DNA of 33,421 nucleotides from Gammaproteobacteria bacterium (GTDB lineage: Bacteria; Pseudomonadota; Gammaproteobacteria; PS1; Pseudothioglobaceae): positions 1 through 33,421 of the forward strand of contig JAPYOZ010000003.1 in NCBI GenBank assembly GCA_029941485.1, written 5' to 3'. Positions 25,650 to 33,421 of the stretch are shown piece after piece. Each line of letters begins with the position of its first letter. Position 1 is the stretch's first letter. A program made the position numbers and the translations under genes. The notes beneath the pieces are model-generated. The model did no database searches, had not been told where the DNA came from, and worked only from the letters and a program-made list of their open reading frames with translations.

Positions 25650-26677
25650 TTCTTCCTTGGCATAAAAAACCGTTTGCAAAACTTAAACAAATGATTGATC
25701 AGAATCATTTGCCCCATGCACTACTCATTACCGGCAGTGAGAAAATAGGGAAGTTTGAACTGATGCAACAATTGGTAAAAACACTGCTGTGTGAAGACCA
25801 AACTTGCGGTCAATGTGCCTTGTGTCGCTCTATTGCTAAAGACAACCCAAAGCAGGTTCTGGACGATTCTGTTCTGATCCGTCGCTCCCATTATCCTAAT
25901 ATGGTGTATTGCCGTACCGAGATTAATGACAAAGGTGTGGAATCGAAAAACATTAGAATTGATCAGATTCGTGCCTTTTGTGATGCACTTAATAAAACAG
26001 CCGATAACTTGCAGATCGGTGTTTTGTTTTACGCCGATCAAATGAACATCCTTGCTGCCAATAGTTTGTTAAAAACCTTAGAAGAACCTAGAGAAAATAC
26101 ACTCATTATTCTATTGGCGCATAATTTAAAAAACTTACCCGCTACGATTGTATCTCGCTGTCAGAGTGTACACATACCTCCCGCCTATGATCAGGAGACT
26201 AAAGCTTGGCTTACACAGCACATTGGCAAAGCACAAAATACAGATTTAGACGTAGTGCAATTATTAGAGCATACCCACGGCGTACCATTTAAAGCACTTT
26301 CAGAACTTTCTGGAGATGGGTTTATTCATTACCAACATTGGCAAAATCAGTTGCTAGACATCGCTGTTCATCCTTTAATGATTAATCAATTGGAAGATTT
26401 TGAGGGTAATGAAGTTGAAGTATTAAATTGTTTACAAAATTTAATAATTGAGGGGATCAGACTCAAAACCTTGAATCATGAAGGTGGGTTGATAGAGCTG
26501 AATAAAGTGGTTAAAGAGGTTAATTCTGATTTTTTATTTAGGTTGTTAGACGATGTTTATCATGCCATTAGCTTGTCAAAAACTACAGTCAATATCAAAT
26601 TATTATTGGATAATGTTTTGATTGTGTGGTCGCACATTACTCACTTAAAGCGCTATCCACAAATTACCAGTACATAG
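25646..26677 (+). CDS. holB: DNA polymerase III delta-prime subunit
   Basis: This 343-residue clamp-loader subunit has the AAA+ fold but a non-functional P-loop (TGSEKIGK, about 29-36), as usual for delta-prime. Four zinc-ligand cysteines are at C49, C54, C57 and C60. The SRC arginine-finger motif is at 170-172 (VSRCQ). LLKTLEEPRENTLIILLAHN is typical of the family. It begins within the tmk stop (ATGA), and hemL starts 14 bases after its stop. Confidence 0.93.
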   Translation: MILPWHKKPFAKLKQMIDQNHLPHALLITGSEKIGKFELMQQLVKTLLCEDQTCGQCALCRSIAKDNPKQVLDDSVLIRRSHYPNMVYCRTEINDKGVESKNIRIDQIRAFCDALNKTADNLQIGVLFYADQMNILAANSLLKTLEEPRENTLIILLAHNLKNLPATIVSRCQSVHIPPAYDQETKAWLTQHIGKAQNTDLDVVQLLEHTHGVPFKALSELSGDGFIHYQHWQNQLLDIAVHPLMINQLEDFEGNEVEVLNCLQNLIIEGIRLKTLNHEGGLIELNKVVKEVNSDFLFRLLDDVYHAISLSKTTVNIKLLLDNVLIVWSHITHLKRYPQITST

Positions 26678-26691
26678 AAAGGAGTTATTAC

Positions 26692-27975
26692 ATGAGTCAA
26701 TCGGATATTTTATTTGAACAAGCCAAAGCAGTTATTCCGGGTGGGGTTAATTCGCCCGTTAGAGCATTTAATGGTGTGGGCGGTAACCCTATTTTTTTTA
26801 CTCGTGGGGAGGGAGCTTATTTATTTGATGTCGATGACAAAAAATACATAGATTACGTTGCTTCGTGGGGTCCAATGATCTTAGGTCATGCTAATAAAGC
26901 AGTTATTGATGCGGTAAAAGACACATTAGAAAAAGGTTTGGGATTTGGCGCACCCACTGAAATAGAAACCACTTTGGCTAAAAAAGTTTGTGAACTGGTT
27001 CCTTCAATAGAATTAGTGCGAATGGTAAGCTCTGGCACAGAAGCAACCATGAGTGCTATTCGTTTGGCTCGTGGATACACCAATCGAGATAAAATTATTA
27101 AGTTTGAAGGGTGTTATCATGGCCATTCAGATTCGCTATTGGTCAAGGCAGGTTCAGGCGCATTAACATTGGGTGTACCAACTTCCCCAGGTGTGCCTGC
27201 GGCATTGGCTGAGCACACACTAACATTAGAATACAACAACATTAACCAAGTTCGTGAAGCATTGAATGAAGTTGGGTCGGAAGTGGCCTGCATCATTGTA
27301 GAGCCAGTAGCAGGTAATATGAACTGCATCCCGCCGGTTGATGGATTTTTACAAGGATTGCGCGAAGTTTGCGATGAACACGGCGTGGTACTTATTTTTG
27401 ACGAAGTAATGACTGGATTTCGAGTTGCACTTGGCGGTGCACAAGCTTATTACGGAGTGAAGCCAGATTTAACCACCTTAGGTAAAGTCATTGGCGGTGG
27501 TTTACCCGTGGGTGCGTTTGGCGGTAAGCGTGAAATCATGGAGTGCATTGCACCACTTGGCCCTGTTTATCAAGCTGGAACGCTTTCAGGAAACCCTATG
27601 TCGATGTCAGCAGGTTTGGCAATGTTAAACGCCCTATCAGCGGATAAGGGTTTTTATCAAAATTTAAATGAAAAAGTACAAAAACTAACGGATGGAATCG
27701 TAGTTAAAGCCAAGGAAAATAATATTAGCATGACGGCTAATGTGGTTGGTGGTATGTTCGGTTTGTTTTTTACCGATGCTGATTTAGTTACTAATTTTAA
27801 TCAGACATCGCAATGTGATGTAGAACGCTTTAAAAAATTCTACCACCTAATGTTGGATGAAGGTATTTACATGGCGCCTTCCGCTTATGAAGCAGGCTTT
27901 GTGTCAAATGCACATACGGATAAAGATATTCAAGCAACGATTGATGCAGCAGAGCGCGTATTTGTTAAATTATGA
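26692..27975 (+). CDS. hemL: Glutamate-1-semialdehyde 2,1-aminomutase
   Basis: This 427-residue PLP enzyme makes 5-aminolevulinate from glutamate semialdehyde, the C5 route to haem. The PLP lysine is K265 in TLGKVIGGGLPVGAFGG; SGTEATMSAIRLARG, CYHGHSD and IFDEVMTGFR are also intact. The frame is open further upstream, but the ATG at 26692 is preferred: AAAGGAG lies 7-13 bases before it, and MSQSDILFEQAKAVIPGGVNSPVR is the usual N-terminus. Together with the cytochromes and hemW it shows local demand for haem. It overlaps the next gene by 4 bases. Confidence 0.97.
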   Translation: MSQSDILFEQAKAVIPGGVNSPVRAFNGVGGNPIFFTRGEGAYLFDVDDKKYIDYVASWGPMILGHANKAVIDAVKDTLEKGLGFGAPTEIETTLAKKVCELVPSIELVRMVSSGTEATMSAIRLARGYTNRDKIIKFEGCYHGHSDSLLVKAGSGALTLGVPTSPGVPAALAEHTLTLEYNNINQVREALNEVGSEVACIIVEPVAGNMNCIPPVDGFLQGLREVCDEHGVVLIFDEVMTGFRVALGGAQAYYGVKPDLTTLGKVIGGGLPVGAFGGKREIMECIAPLGPVYQAGTLSGNPMSMSAGLAMLNALSADKGFYQNLNEKVQKLTDGIVVKAKENNISMTANVVGGMFGLFFTDADLVTNFNQTSQCDVERFKKFYHLMLDEGIYMAPSAYEAGFVSNAHTDKDIQATIDAAERVFVKL

Positions 27976-28562
27976 AGATTGATGTTATTGAATCAGAGTT
28001 AAACGAGGCGCAAACTACCCTCGAAAAATTTGACAATAACATCACTATTTTTGGTTCTGCACGCACCATTCAAGATGACCCTTTAGCCAAAATCGCTTAT
28101 CAATTAGGCAAGTCTTTGTCTGACGGCGGGTTTAATGTTTTAACTGGTGCTGGGCCGGGCATTATGCAGGCTGCTAACCATGGCGCGTTTGAAGGAAAAT
28201 CTAAGAGCATTGGCCTAAATATCAAATTACCAAAAGAGCAAACACCAAACCCGTACTTGGATGAGTGCTTGACGTTTGAACATTTCTTTACTCGTAAAGT
28301 CATGCTGATTAAGTATGCCGATGCTTGTGTTTTTTTCCCAGGTGGATTTGGCACTGCCGACGAGTTGATGGAAATCTTAACGTTAGTGCAAACAAGAAAG
28401 GGCAAACAGATTAAAATTTTGTTATTTGATTCAGCATTTTGGACACCTTTACTAGCTTGGTTTGATACTTTGAAAGATAATCAATATATTAATCCAACAG
28501 ACTTAACATCATTTGAAATGGTGGATAGTGTTGAACAAGTATTGGAGATACTCGAGGCGTAA
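27972..28562 (+). CDS. LOG-family Rossmann-fold protein (TIGR00730 type)
   Basis: This 196-residue protein has the two LOG signatures: GAGPGIMQAANHGAFEG (59-75) and PGGFGTADELMEILTLVQT (123-141). Relatives hydrolyse nucleoside 5'-monophosphates, either cytokinin ribotides or, in PpnN-type enzymes, purine nucleotides. In a free-living or symbiotic proteobacterium a nucleotide-salvage role is the more likely. It overlaps hemL by 4 bases, and the HAD gene begins one base after its stop. Confidence 0.88.
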   Translation: MKIDVIESELNEAQTTLEKFDNNITIFGSARTIQDDPLAKIAYQLGKSLSDGGFNVLTGAGPGIMQAANHGAFEGKSKSIGLNIKLPKEQTPNPYLDECLTFEHFFTRKVMLIKYADACVFFPGGFGTADELMEILTLVQTRKGKQIKILLFDSAFWTPLLAWFDTLKDNQYINPTDLTSFEMVDSVEQVLEILEA

Positions 28563-28563
28563 T

Positions 28564-29217
28564 ATGGCATTGGCAATTTTTGATTTAGATAAAACACTCA
28601 TTGACGGAGATAGTGATTTTCTCTGGGGTGAGTTTATGAGTGAGATTGGTGCAGTTGACTCCAACTCCTACCAAAAGAAAAATCAGTATTTTTTTGATGA
28701 ATATGCCAAAGGTAAATTAGACATTAATGAGTATTTAGAATTTTGTTTAGAGCCACTTTCTCAACACTCCATATCAACACTAAATGCTTGGCATAAAGAT
28801 TTTATGCAGCAAAAAATCCAACCCATTGTATTACCTAAAGCGCAAGCAGTAGTGGACGATCATAAAGCCAAGGGTGATAGAGTATTGGTCATTACAGCAA
28901 CCAACCGTTTTGTAACTGCACCTATTGTTGCCGAATACGGCATTGATGATTTACTGGCCACAGAGCCAGAAATAAAAGATGGCAACTACACGGGCTTAGT
29001 AGAAGGAGAGCCTTGTTTTCAAAAAGGCAAGATTACTCATCTTAATCAGTGGCTTGCCAAAACTGGAGAGAGTTTAGAGGGTACTTATTTTTATTCAGAC
29101 TCGCACAATGATCTGCCAATGCTAGAGTTGGTTGATCATCCTGTTGTTGTGCATGGTGATGATACTTTACAGGAAATAGCCAAAGAGAGGAGCTGGCCAA
29201 GCTTAGACTGGCGTTAA
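28564..29217 (+). CDS. HAD-IB family phosphatase (SerB-like)
   Basis: This 217-residue HAD hydrolase has nucleophile D7 and D9 (FDLDKTL), motif II TAT near 111-113, K156, and the acidic motif FYSDSHNDLPML (D179, D183). The subfamily includes phosphoserine phosphatase-like enzymes, but the substrate is unknown. The ATG at 28564 is chosen because DLDKT must be near the N-terminus; an upstream in-frame extension would only copy the end of the LOG gene in another frame. It is the last gene of the operon and is followed by a strong terminator. Confidence 0.88.
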   Translation: MALAIFDLDKTLIDGDSDFLWGEFMSEIGAVDSNSYQKKNQYFFDEYAKGKLDINEYLEFCLEPLSQHSISTLNAWHKDFMQQKIQPIVLPKAQAVVDDHKAKGDRVLVITATNRFVTAPIVAEYGIDDLLATEPEIKDGNYTGLVEGEPCFQKGKITHLNQWLAKTGESLEGTYFYSDSHNDLPMLELVDHPVVVHGDDTLQEIAKERSWPSLDWR

Positions 29218-29224
29218 ATTTCAG

Positions 29225-29260
29225 GCAATAAAAAACCTCCAGAAGGAGGTTTTTTATTGC
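29225..29260. terminator. Perfect 16-bp bidirectional terminator
   Basis: GCAATAAAAAACCTCC (29225-29240) pairs without mismatch with 29245-29260 around the 4-base loop AGAA. T runs occur on both strands. It ends the rightward pabC-mltG to HAD run and the leftward tusA-dsrE2 transcript. Confidence 0.93.
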
Positions 29261-29290
29261 TGTCTATAAGATAAAAAGACGACGCAAAAA

Positions 29291-29806
29291 TTACATGTAT
29301 AAGTGGTGGTCACCAGTTGCAGCCTCATCAAAGTAGGATGCAGCACCTGCAAATTCAACACCATCAATAAAGTCTTCTTTATTAAAACCAAATAATTCAA
29401 CGGTCATTTCACAAGCAATGAATTTAACGTCAAATTCTTGACACATGTCTCTAAGGTCTTCTAATTTAGCCACACCGTGTTTGGCCATGGTTTTTTTCAT
29501 TAGCCACGTTACTAACGCTTCAGTGCCTGGAATACTCCATAGAATGTTAGGAATTTTTGGACCAAAGTTAATTTTTTGCAACCATTTAGGACCAAAAGGC
29601 ATTTTCATTGGCATGCCAGGGTTTCCTAGTGGTGAAACGCGTAATTTAGACGTGTCTTTTAATAAAAGATTTAATCCGTAGAATGTAAAGAAAATAGTAA
29701 CTTCTTTATCCATTGCCACACCAGTAGAGGCGATAATGAAAGGAGGAAACGCCCAATCAAAAGTACCTTTAGTGGCGATAATAGTCATTTTGTTGTTGTC
29801 TGACAT
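29291..29806 (-). CDS. DsrE2-like sulfurtransferase
   Basis: This 171-residue protein of the DsrE/DsrF/DrsH-like group (DsrE2 type) has a conserved cysteine in FIACEMTVELFGF (C132) and another in DMCQEFDV (C122). These are the expected persulfide carriers. A hydrophobic stretch near 20-48 and the LGNPGMPMKMPFGP segment are typical of DsrE2A. In sulfur oxidisers DsrE2 works with TusA, passing sulfane sulfur towards Dsr or Hdr-like oxidation systems. A strong AAGGAGGAG ribosome site precedes the ATG. It lies 25 bases after tusA on the same strand. Confidence 0.88.
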   Translation of the reverse strand: MSDNNKMTIIATKGTFDWAFPPFIIASTGVAMDKEVTIFFTFYGLNLLLKDTSKLRVSPLGNPGMPMKMPFGPKWLQKINFGPKIPNILWSIPGTEALVTWLMKKTMAKHGVAKLEDLRDMCQEFDVKFIACEMTVELFGFNKEDFIDGVEFAGAASYFDEAATGDHHLYM

Positions 29807-29831
29807 ATTCTCCTCCTTGGATAACTAGCGT

Positions 29832-30056
29832 TTAAACTTTCTCAATAGTGAAAACGTATTTACCACCGTCTTCAACATTAGAAATTAATTTGTTGCCAGT
29901 TTGATTGCAGAATGCTTCAATGTCTTTTACAGAACCAGCATCTGTTGAAATAACCTCTAAGACTTGACCAGCGCTCATTTTACTTAGTTCTTTTTTAGTT
30001 TTTAAAATTGGAAGTGGGCAGTTTAAGCCTGATGCATCTAAAGTTTGGTCAGCCAT
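29832..30056 (-). CDS. tusA: TusA-family sulfur carrier protein
   Basis: This is a 74-residue sulfur carrier. The persulfide cysteine is C13 in LNCPLPILKTKK, the family signature. The frame extends upstream, but the ATG at 30056 is right: it gives the usual short N-terminus MADQTLDASGLNCP and follows an AAGGAG site. Paired with dsrE2, it is more likely a sulfur-oxidation carrier than a tRNA-thiolation one. No rhodanese gene accompanies the pair here, unlike the common rhd-tusA-dsrE2 order. Confidence 0.93.
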   Translation of the reverse strand: MADQTLDASGLNCPLPILKTKKELSKMSAGQVLEVISTDAGSVKDIEAFCNQTGNKLISNVEDGGKYVFTIEKV

Positions 30057-30148
30057 GGTAAGCTCCTTGTGTAATTTAATTTGAAAAAACATATTAGAAA
30101 AAACTAATAAGTCTGTGTATTTTAATCGTTCACAGGCCAATAGTCAAA

Positions 30149-30154
30149 TATAAT
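30149..30154 (+). promoter_or_regulatory. Consensus -10 box six bases before the M48 protease ATG
   Basis: The sequence reads TATAAT, GACTTC, ATG. The predicted transcription start coincides with the start codon, and no ribosome binding site is present, so a leaderless mRNA is likely. The -35 region is not recognisable. Confidence 0.45.
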
Positions 30155-30160
30155 GACTTC

Positions 30161-31504
30161 ATGATAAAGATTTTAACCTTGTTTATTTTAATGCCATTGT
30201 GGGTATTTGCACTCAGTGTGCCTGAGTTGGAGCTTTCTGAGTCTTTAAGTGAAAAGAAACGTGGCCATGAGTTTTTGCAGTTACTTTGGGATACTGGCTC
30301 GATTGTTGAGGACATCGAAATTCAAACCTACCTTAAAGATTTAGGCCATGAACTAACCACTTACAGCGAAAATCCAGATAAACACTTTGGATTTTTATTG
30401 CTTGATGACAGCAGTATTAATGCTTTTGCAGGGTCTTATGGTTATATTGGTATACACACGGGCATGTTGCTCAGTTCAGATTCAGAATCTGAATTAGCAG
30501 GAGTACTGTCGCATGAAATATCGCACGTTACTCAAAATCATTTGAATCGATTCAGCGAAAAAACCGACAAACAAACTTATCTGCTGGTGGCTGGCATGTT
30601 GGCCGCTGTATTGGTTGATGATTCCAACACCTCTCAGGCCATTGCCGCCTCAACGGTGGCAGGCGCTGCTCAGCAAAGCATTAACTTTACTAGAGAGCAT
30701 GAGTGGGAAGCCGATCGAATAGGCACAAACATGTTGACCAAGTCTGGTTTTGACCCTCAAGGCATGGCACATTTTTTTGAAAAATTAAAAGACAATTCCA
30801 GTGCCGAGGAGTTTTTGCGTTCACACCCGTTGAGTATTAATCGAATCTCTGATAGTCTGCAGCGTTCAGCTAGAATGTCGGGCAATTACAGGAAGGACTC
30901 CTTTGAATACTTAACCGCTAAGGCTAGGCTCTATTATCATAAGAATGGGCGTATTAAGTTAGAGCAGGATGATATGCTGACGCATTACATGCAAGCTTAT
31001 CATGCATTTGAGCAGCAAAATTATAAAACCGCACAACAAAATATTAATAAGCTATTTCTTATTGATTCATCTAAACCAAGCTACATTCTTGCAGGGCGAA
31101 TCGCCTCTAAGTTGGGCGATGTTCAAACCGCTCAGCAGTATTTTAATCAAAATAATTTAAATCAAGACGACGAGGCAAGCCTTTATTATGCGGCTCAATC
31201 TTATCTTGAAAACCAACAAGAAAAGCGGGGTATTGCTGTTTTAAAATCTTTCTTAAGGGTAAACACAGTAACCGCACAGTCTCATCAGTTATTATCTTCA
31301 CTTTACGTTAAAAATGGAGACCTTGATCGTTCTCACATTCAAAGTGCAAAAGCGCTGGTTGTGAAGGGTAAGTTTGCCAAGGCGATTCAGCAATATGAGC
31401 GTGCAAAATCCATAACGAGCAATCAAGATTTGTACGATGTACTAACCGTTAAAATTGAACAACTGCAACAAACCCTTGATTTGTACAAAGATTTAGCAAA
31501 ATAG
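30161..31504 (+). CDS. BepA-like periplasmic M48 metalloprotease with TPR repeats
   Basis: This 447-residue exported protease has a signal peptide (MIKILTLFILMPLWVFA). The zinc site is SHEISHVTQNH (H118, H122) with third ligand E183 in EHEWEADRIG. The SHPLS loop (H222) is conserved. From about 265 to the end the protein is helical with TPR-like repeats, as in E. coli BepA (YfgC), which assists or degrades outer-membrane proteins at the BAM and Lpt machines. There is no ribosome binding site. It converges on rpiA with a 10-base gap and no terminator. Confidence 0.9.
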   Translation: MIKILTLFILMPLWVFALSVPELELSESLSEKKRGHEFLQLLWDTGSIVEDIEIQTYLKDLGHELTTYSENPDKHFGFLLLDDSSINAFAGSYGYIGIHTGMLLSSDSESELAGVLSHEISHVTQNHLNRFSEKTDKQTYLLVAGMLAAVLVDDSNTSQAIAASTVAGAAQQSINFTREHEWEADRIGTNMLTKSGFDPQGMAHFFEKLKDNSSAEEFLRSHPLSINRISDSLQRSARMSGNYRKDSFEYLTAKARLYYHKNGRIKLEQDDMLTHYMQAYHAFEQQNYKTAQQNINKLFLIDSSKPSYILAGRIASKLGDVQTAQQYFNQNNLNQDDEASLYYAAQSYLENQQEKRGIAVLKSFLRVNTVTAQSHQLLSSLYVKNGDLDRSHIQSAKALVVKGKFAKAIQQYERAKSITSNQDLYDVLTVKIEQLQQTLDLYKDLAK

Positions 31505-31514
31505 ATTTAGACTT

Positions 31515-32177
31515 TTAAGCGCCGACTACCGTTACACCGGTTGGTGTGCCGAGCAACAATACATTAGCACCGCGATTAGCGAATAAGCCGTTTGTTACCA
31601 CTCCAACAATGCTATCTAGTTCTGTTTCTAAAGCTTTAGGATCGGTAATTTTTAACCCTTCAACGTCTAAAATCAAATTGCCATTATCGGTAACAAAATT
31701 TTCACGAACAAAAGGCGTACCACCAATGCGACGAGTGATTTGGTGTTTAACATAGTTTGCCGCCATCGGAATCACTTCAACCGGCAATGGGAAGTCACCC
31801 ATAGTTTTTACAAATTTTGATTCATCTGCGATACACACAAATTTATCGGCCACTGCTGCTACGATTTTTTCACGAGTGAGTGCGCCACCACCACCTTTAA
31901 TCAGGTTTAGGCCATCATCGGACTCATCGGCACCATCGATATAGACGGATATTGCCTCCACTTCATTGAGATCAAACACCTTAATACCATGACCTTCTAA
32001 ACGTTCAGCAGTAGCAACAGAACTGGCAACGCAACCTTTTATATCATCCTTCATGGTTGCCAATGCATCGATGAAAAAATTTGCTGTTGAACCGGTACCC
32101 ACGCCTATAATAGTGTCTTTTACGACAAATTTAAGCGCCTCTTGTGCCACGGCAAACTTCATTTCGTCTTGAGTCAT
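31515..32177 (-). CDS. rpiA: Ribose-5-phosphate isomerase A
   Basis: This 220-residue enzyme interconverts ribose-5-phosphate and ribulose-5-phosphate, serving the pentose phosphate pathway and, in an autotroph, the Calvin cycle. Motifs: GVGTGSTANFF (25-35), DGADESD (81-87) and KGGGGALTREK with catalytic E103. The frame extends 10 codons further upstream. The ATG at 32177 is chosen because GGAG lies 8-11 bases before it and MTQDEMK matches the E. coli start MTQDELK. Confidence 0.95.
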   Translation of the reverse strand: MTQDEMKFAVAQEALKFVVKDTIIGVGTGSTANFFIDALATMKDDIKGCVASSVATAERLEGHGIKVFDLNEVEAISVYIDGADESDDGLNLIKGGGGALTREKIVAAVADKFVCIADESKFVKTMGDFPLPVEVIPMAANYVKHQITRRIGGTPFVRENFVTDNGNLILDVEGLKITDPKALETELDSIVGVVTNGLFANRGANVLLLGTPTGVTVVGA

Positions 32178-32195
32178 AATTCGCTCCATAAATTC

Positions 32196-32201
32196 TATAA
32201 T
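32196..32201 (+). promoter_or_regulatory. Candidate -10 box for rdgB
   Basis: TATAAT lies 17 bases before the rdgB ATG in the short rpiA/rdgB divergent gap. The expected leader is about 10 bases, and no ribosome binding site is visible. No clear -35. Confidence 0.35.
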
Positions 32202-32218
32202 ATTCAAACAATTATACT

Positions 32219-32809
32219 ATGAAAAAAATCATTCTTGCCAGTAACAATAAGGGGAAAATCGCAGAATTCAACACTATGTTGAACGGTATTTACCAAGTAG
32301 TATCCATGTCAGATATGCAAGTAGAAGAAGTCCCGGAAACAGGCTTGACCTTTGTTGAAAATGCATTGATTAAGGCTAGAAATGCATCAGAACAATCGGG
32401 TTTGCCAGCACTCTCTGATGACTCAGGTATTGTGGTGGATGCACTGAATGGCGAACCGGGTATTTATTCGGCACGCTATGCGGGTAATCATGGCGATGAT
32501 GAGGCCAATACCCAAAAACTATTGGATCAGATGCGTGCCATTCCTGAGGGTGAGCGTGCTGCTCGATTTTGGTGTGCTATTGTCTTTGTGGAGCATGCGA
32601 ATGACCCAACACCCATTATTATTCAGCGTGGCTGGGAAGGTGAAATCTTACGTAAAAAGGTAGGGGAGAATGGTTTTGGTTATGATCCAATTTTTTATGT
32701 ACCTACCCATGGTTGTGCATCGGCTGAATTATCGTCAGAAATTAAAAACACTCTCTCGCATCGAGGTCGGGCACTCACTGCATTACTTAAAGAACTAAAA
32801 GCTTGCTAG
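32219..32809 (+). CDS. rdgB: XTP/dITP diphosphatase RdgB (Ham1 family)
   Basis: This 196-residue enzyme hydrolyses non-canonical purine nucleotides to keep them out of DNA. Family motifs are ILASNNKGKIAEF (5-17), ALSDDSGIVVDAL with the acidic pair D67/D68, FGYDPIFYVP (153-162) and LSHRGRAL (179-186). It is followed without a gap by hemW; the rdgB-hemW pairing is common in gammaproteobacteria. Confidence 0.96.
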   Translation: MKKIILASNNKGKIAEFNTMLNGIYQVVSMSDMQVEEVPETGLTFVENALIKARNASEQSGLPALSDDSGIVVDALNGEPGIYSARYAGNHGDDEANTQKLLDQMRAIPEGERAARFWCAIVFVEHANDPTPIIIQRGWEGEILRKKVGENGFGYDPIFYVPTHGCASAELSSEIKNTLSHRGRALTALLKELKAC

Positions 32810-33421
32810 TACTACCGCCGTTATCGCTCTATATCCATTACCCATGGTGTGTTAAAAAATGCCCTTATTGCGACTTTAATTCCCACGAAGGTGAAGATAG
32901 GAATGGCTACATTGAGGCGCTACTGAAGGACCTTGATAAAGATTTAAAATACGTCCAGGGTCGATCAATTTATTCTATTTTTATTGGTGGCGGCACCCCG
33001 AGCTTAATGAGCGCAGAGGAACTCAGTGAATTATTTATTGGTTTACAATCAAGACTCAGCTTCGATCAGAATATTGAAATCACCCTAGAGACTAATCCTG
33101 GCACCTTTGAGATTGAAAAATTCAAAGCTTTTAAAGACGTCGGTATTAATCGATTATCGATTGGTGTGCAGTCTTTTCAAGACCATCACCTTAGCGCATT
33201 AGGACGCATTCATAGTGCCAAAGAGGCAAGTAAGGCTTGCACCTTTGCCGGCCAGATATTTGATAATTTTAATATTGATTTAATGTACGGTTTAGAAGGG
33301 CAAAGTATTGACAGTTGTTTGTCAGATCTTAATCAGGCAATGGATTTGAATCCACAGCATATTTCATTTTATCAGCTCACCATTGAGCCCAATACCTTGT
33401 TTGCAAAATTCCCGCCAGCGT
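32803..33421 (+). CDS. hemW: HemW radical SAM protein, N-terminal part
   Basis: The frame is open to the end of the window, giving about 206 residues. The radical SAM cluster motif CVKKCPYC (C16, C20, C23) follows a start closely like E. coli HemW (LPPLSLYIHYPWC against LPPLSLYIHIPWC). FIGGGTPSLM, ETNPGTFE, NRLSIGVQSFQDHHLSALGRIH and NIDLMYGLEGQS are all HemW features. HemW is related to coproporphyrinogen dehydrogenase and is thought to carry haem. TTG at 32803, overlapping the rdgB stop by 7 bases, is the only start that gives the expected N-terminus. The C-terminal part lies beyond the window. Confidence 0.92.
   Translation, partial: MLVLPPLSLYIHYPWCVKKCPYCDFNSHEGEDRNGYIEALLKDLDKDLKYVQGRSIYSIFIGGGTPSLMSAEELSELFIGLQSRLSFDQNIEITLETNPGTFEIEKFKAFKDVGINRLSIGVQSFQDHHLSALGRIHSAKEASKACTFAGQIFDNFNIDLMYGLEGQSIDSCLSDLNQAMDLNPQHISFYQLTIEPNTLFAKFPPA

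Noticed and set aside
25721..26041. Open frame of 106 codons antisense to holB
   Set aside because: It lies wholly within a well-supported gene and shows no protein-family feature.
26626..26691. Upstream extension of hemL
   Set aside because: It overlaps holB in another frame and lacks a ribosome site, whereas the ATG at 26692 has AAAGGAG and the conserved N-terminus.
30057..30140. 28-codon N-terminal extension of tusA
   Set aside because: It has no family similarity; the internal ATG has a strong AAGGAG site and gives the normal length.
31534..31547. Small inverted repeat ACACC-GGTT-GGTGT near the M48/rpiA junction as a terminator
   Set aside because: It is inside rpiA coding sequence, has a 5-bp stem and no T run.
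32178..32207. 10-codon N-terminal extension of rpiA
   Set aside because: The ATG at 32177 has GGAG in place and matches the E. coli start.
1..33421. CRISPR array, tRNA or rRNA gene, insertion sequence or prophage
   Set aside because: I found no spaced direct repeats, cloverleaf, transposase, integrase or phage structural gene on either strand.

Overview
The window is AT-rich, densely coded bacterial chromosome with no rRNA, tRNA, CRISPR array, prophage or insertion sequence that I can see. Gene content and order point to a gammaproteobacterium. The evidence is tig-clpP-clpX-lon, engB divergent from cytochrome c4, pabC/mltG-tmk-holB, msrB-mpl-ubiX, dsbC and a BepA-like protease. Sulfur-trafficking proteins (TusA, DsrE2, an exported DsrE-like protein), a TauE/SafE carrier and small c-type cytochromes suggest a sulfur oxidiser of the SUP05/Thioglobus type or a related thiotrophic symbiont. 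That assignment is inferred from protein resemblance, not from a search.

Layout. 1-6.7 kb: the end of a TauE/SafE carrier, then leftward msrB-mpl-ubiX (methionine repair, murein recycling, prenyl-FMN for ubiquinone), rightward cca, and a leftward pair engB plus an AddB-like Fe-S nuclease. 6.8-7.9 kb: two secreted c-type cytochromes separated by three consecutive hairpins. 8.0-14.8 kb: one rightward proteostasis block, trigger factor-clpP-clpX-hflX-lon, with zero gaps or overlaps, closed by a terminator. 14.8-17.3 kb: leftward dsbC-rsmB and a DsrE-like gene broken by an 11-bp tandem duplication. 17.4-20.1 kb: pepA-ppnP rightward against a metallo-beta-lactamase-fold hydrolase. 20.2-23.2 kb: a leftward operon of two DUF1538 membrane proteins, a PII-like protein and a CBS protein, followed by a DUF302 protein. 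23.2-29.2 kb: a long rightward run starting with a fused PabC-MltG gene, then tmk, holB, hemL, a LOG-family protein and a HAD phosphatase, ended by a perfect bidirectional terminator. 29.3-30.1 kb: leftward tusA-dsrE2. 30.2-33.4 kb: a BepA-like M48 protease, rpiA (leftward), rdgB and the start of hemW, which runs off the window.

Most of the window is housekeeping. The points most worth a second look are the single-polypeptide PabC-MltG fusion across the membrane, the frameshifting tandem duplication in the exported DsrE-like gene, the two-DUF1538/PII-like/CBS operon, hflX inserted between clpX and lon, the three hairpins between the cytochromes, and several genes whose -10 box sits so close to the start codon that a leaderless mRNA is likely. 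No stretch longer than 300 bases lacks a gene.
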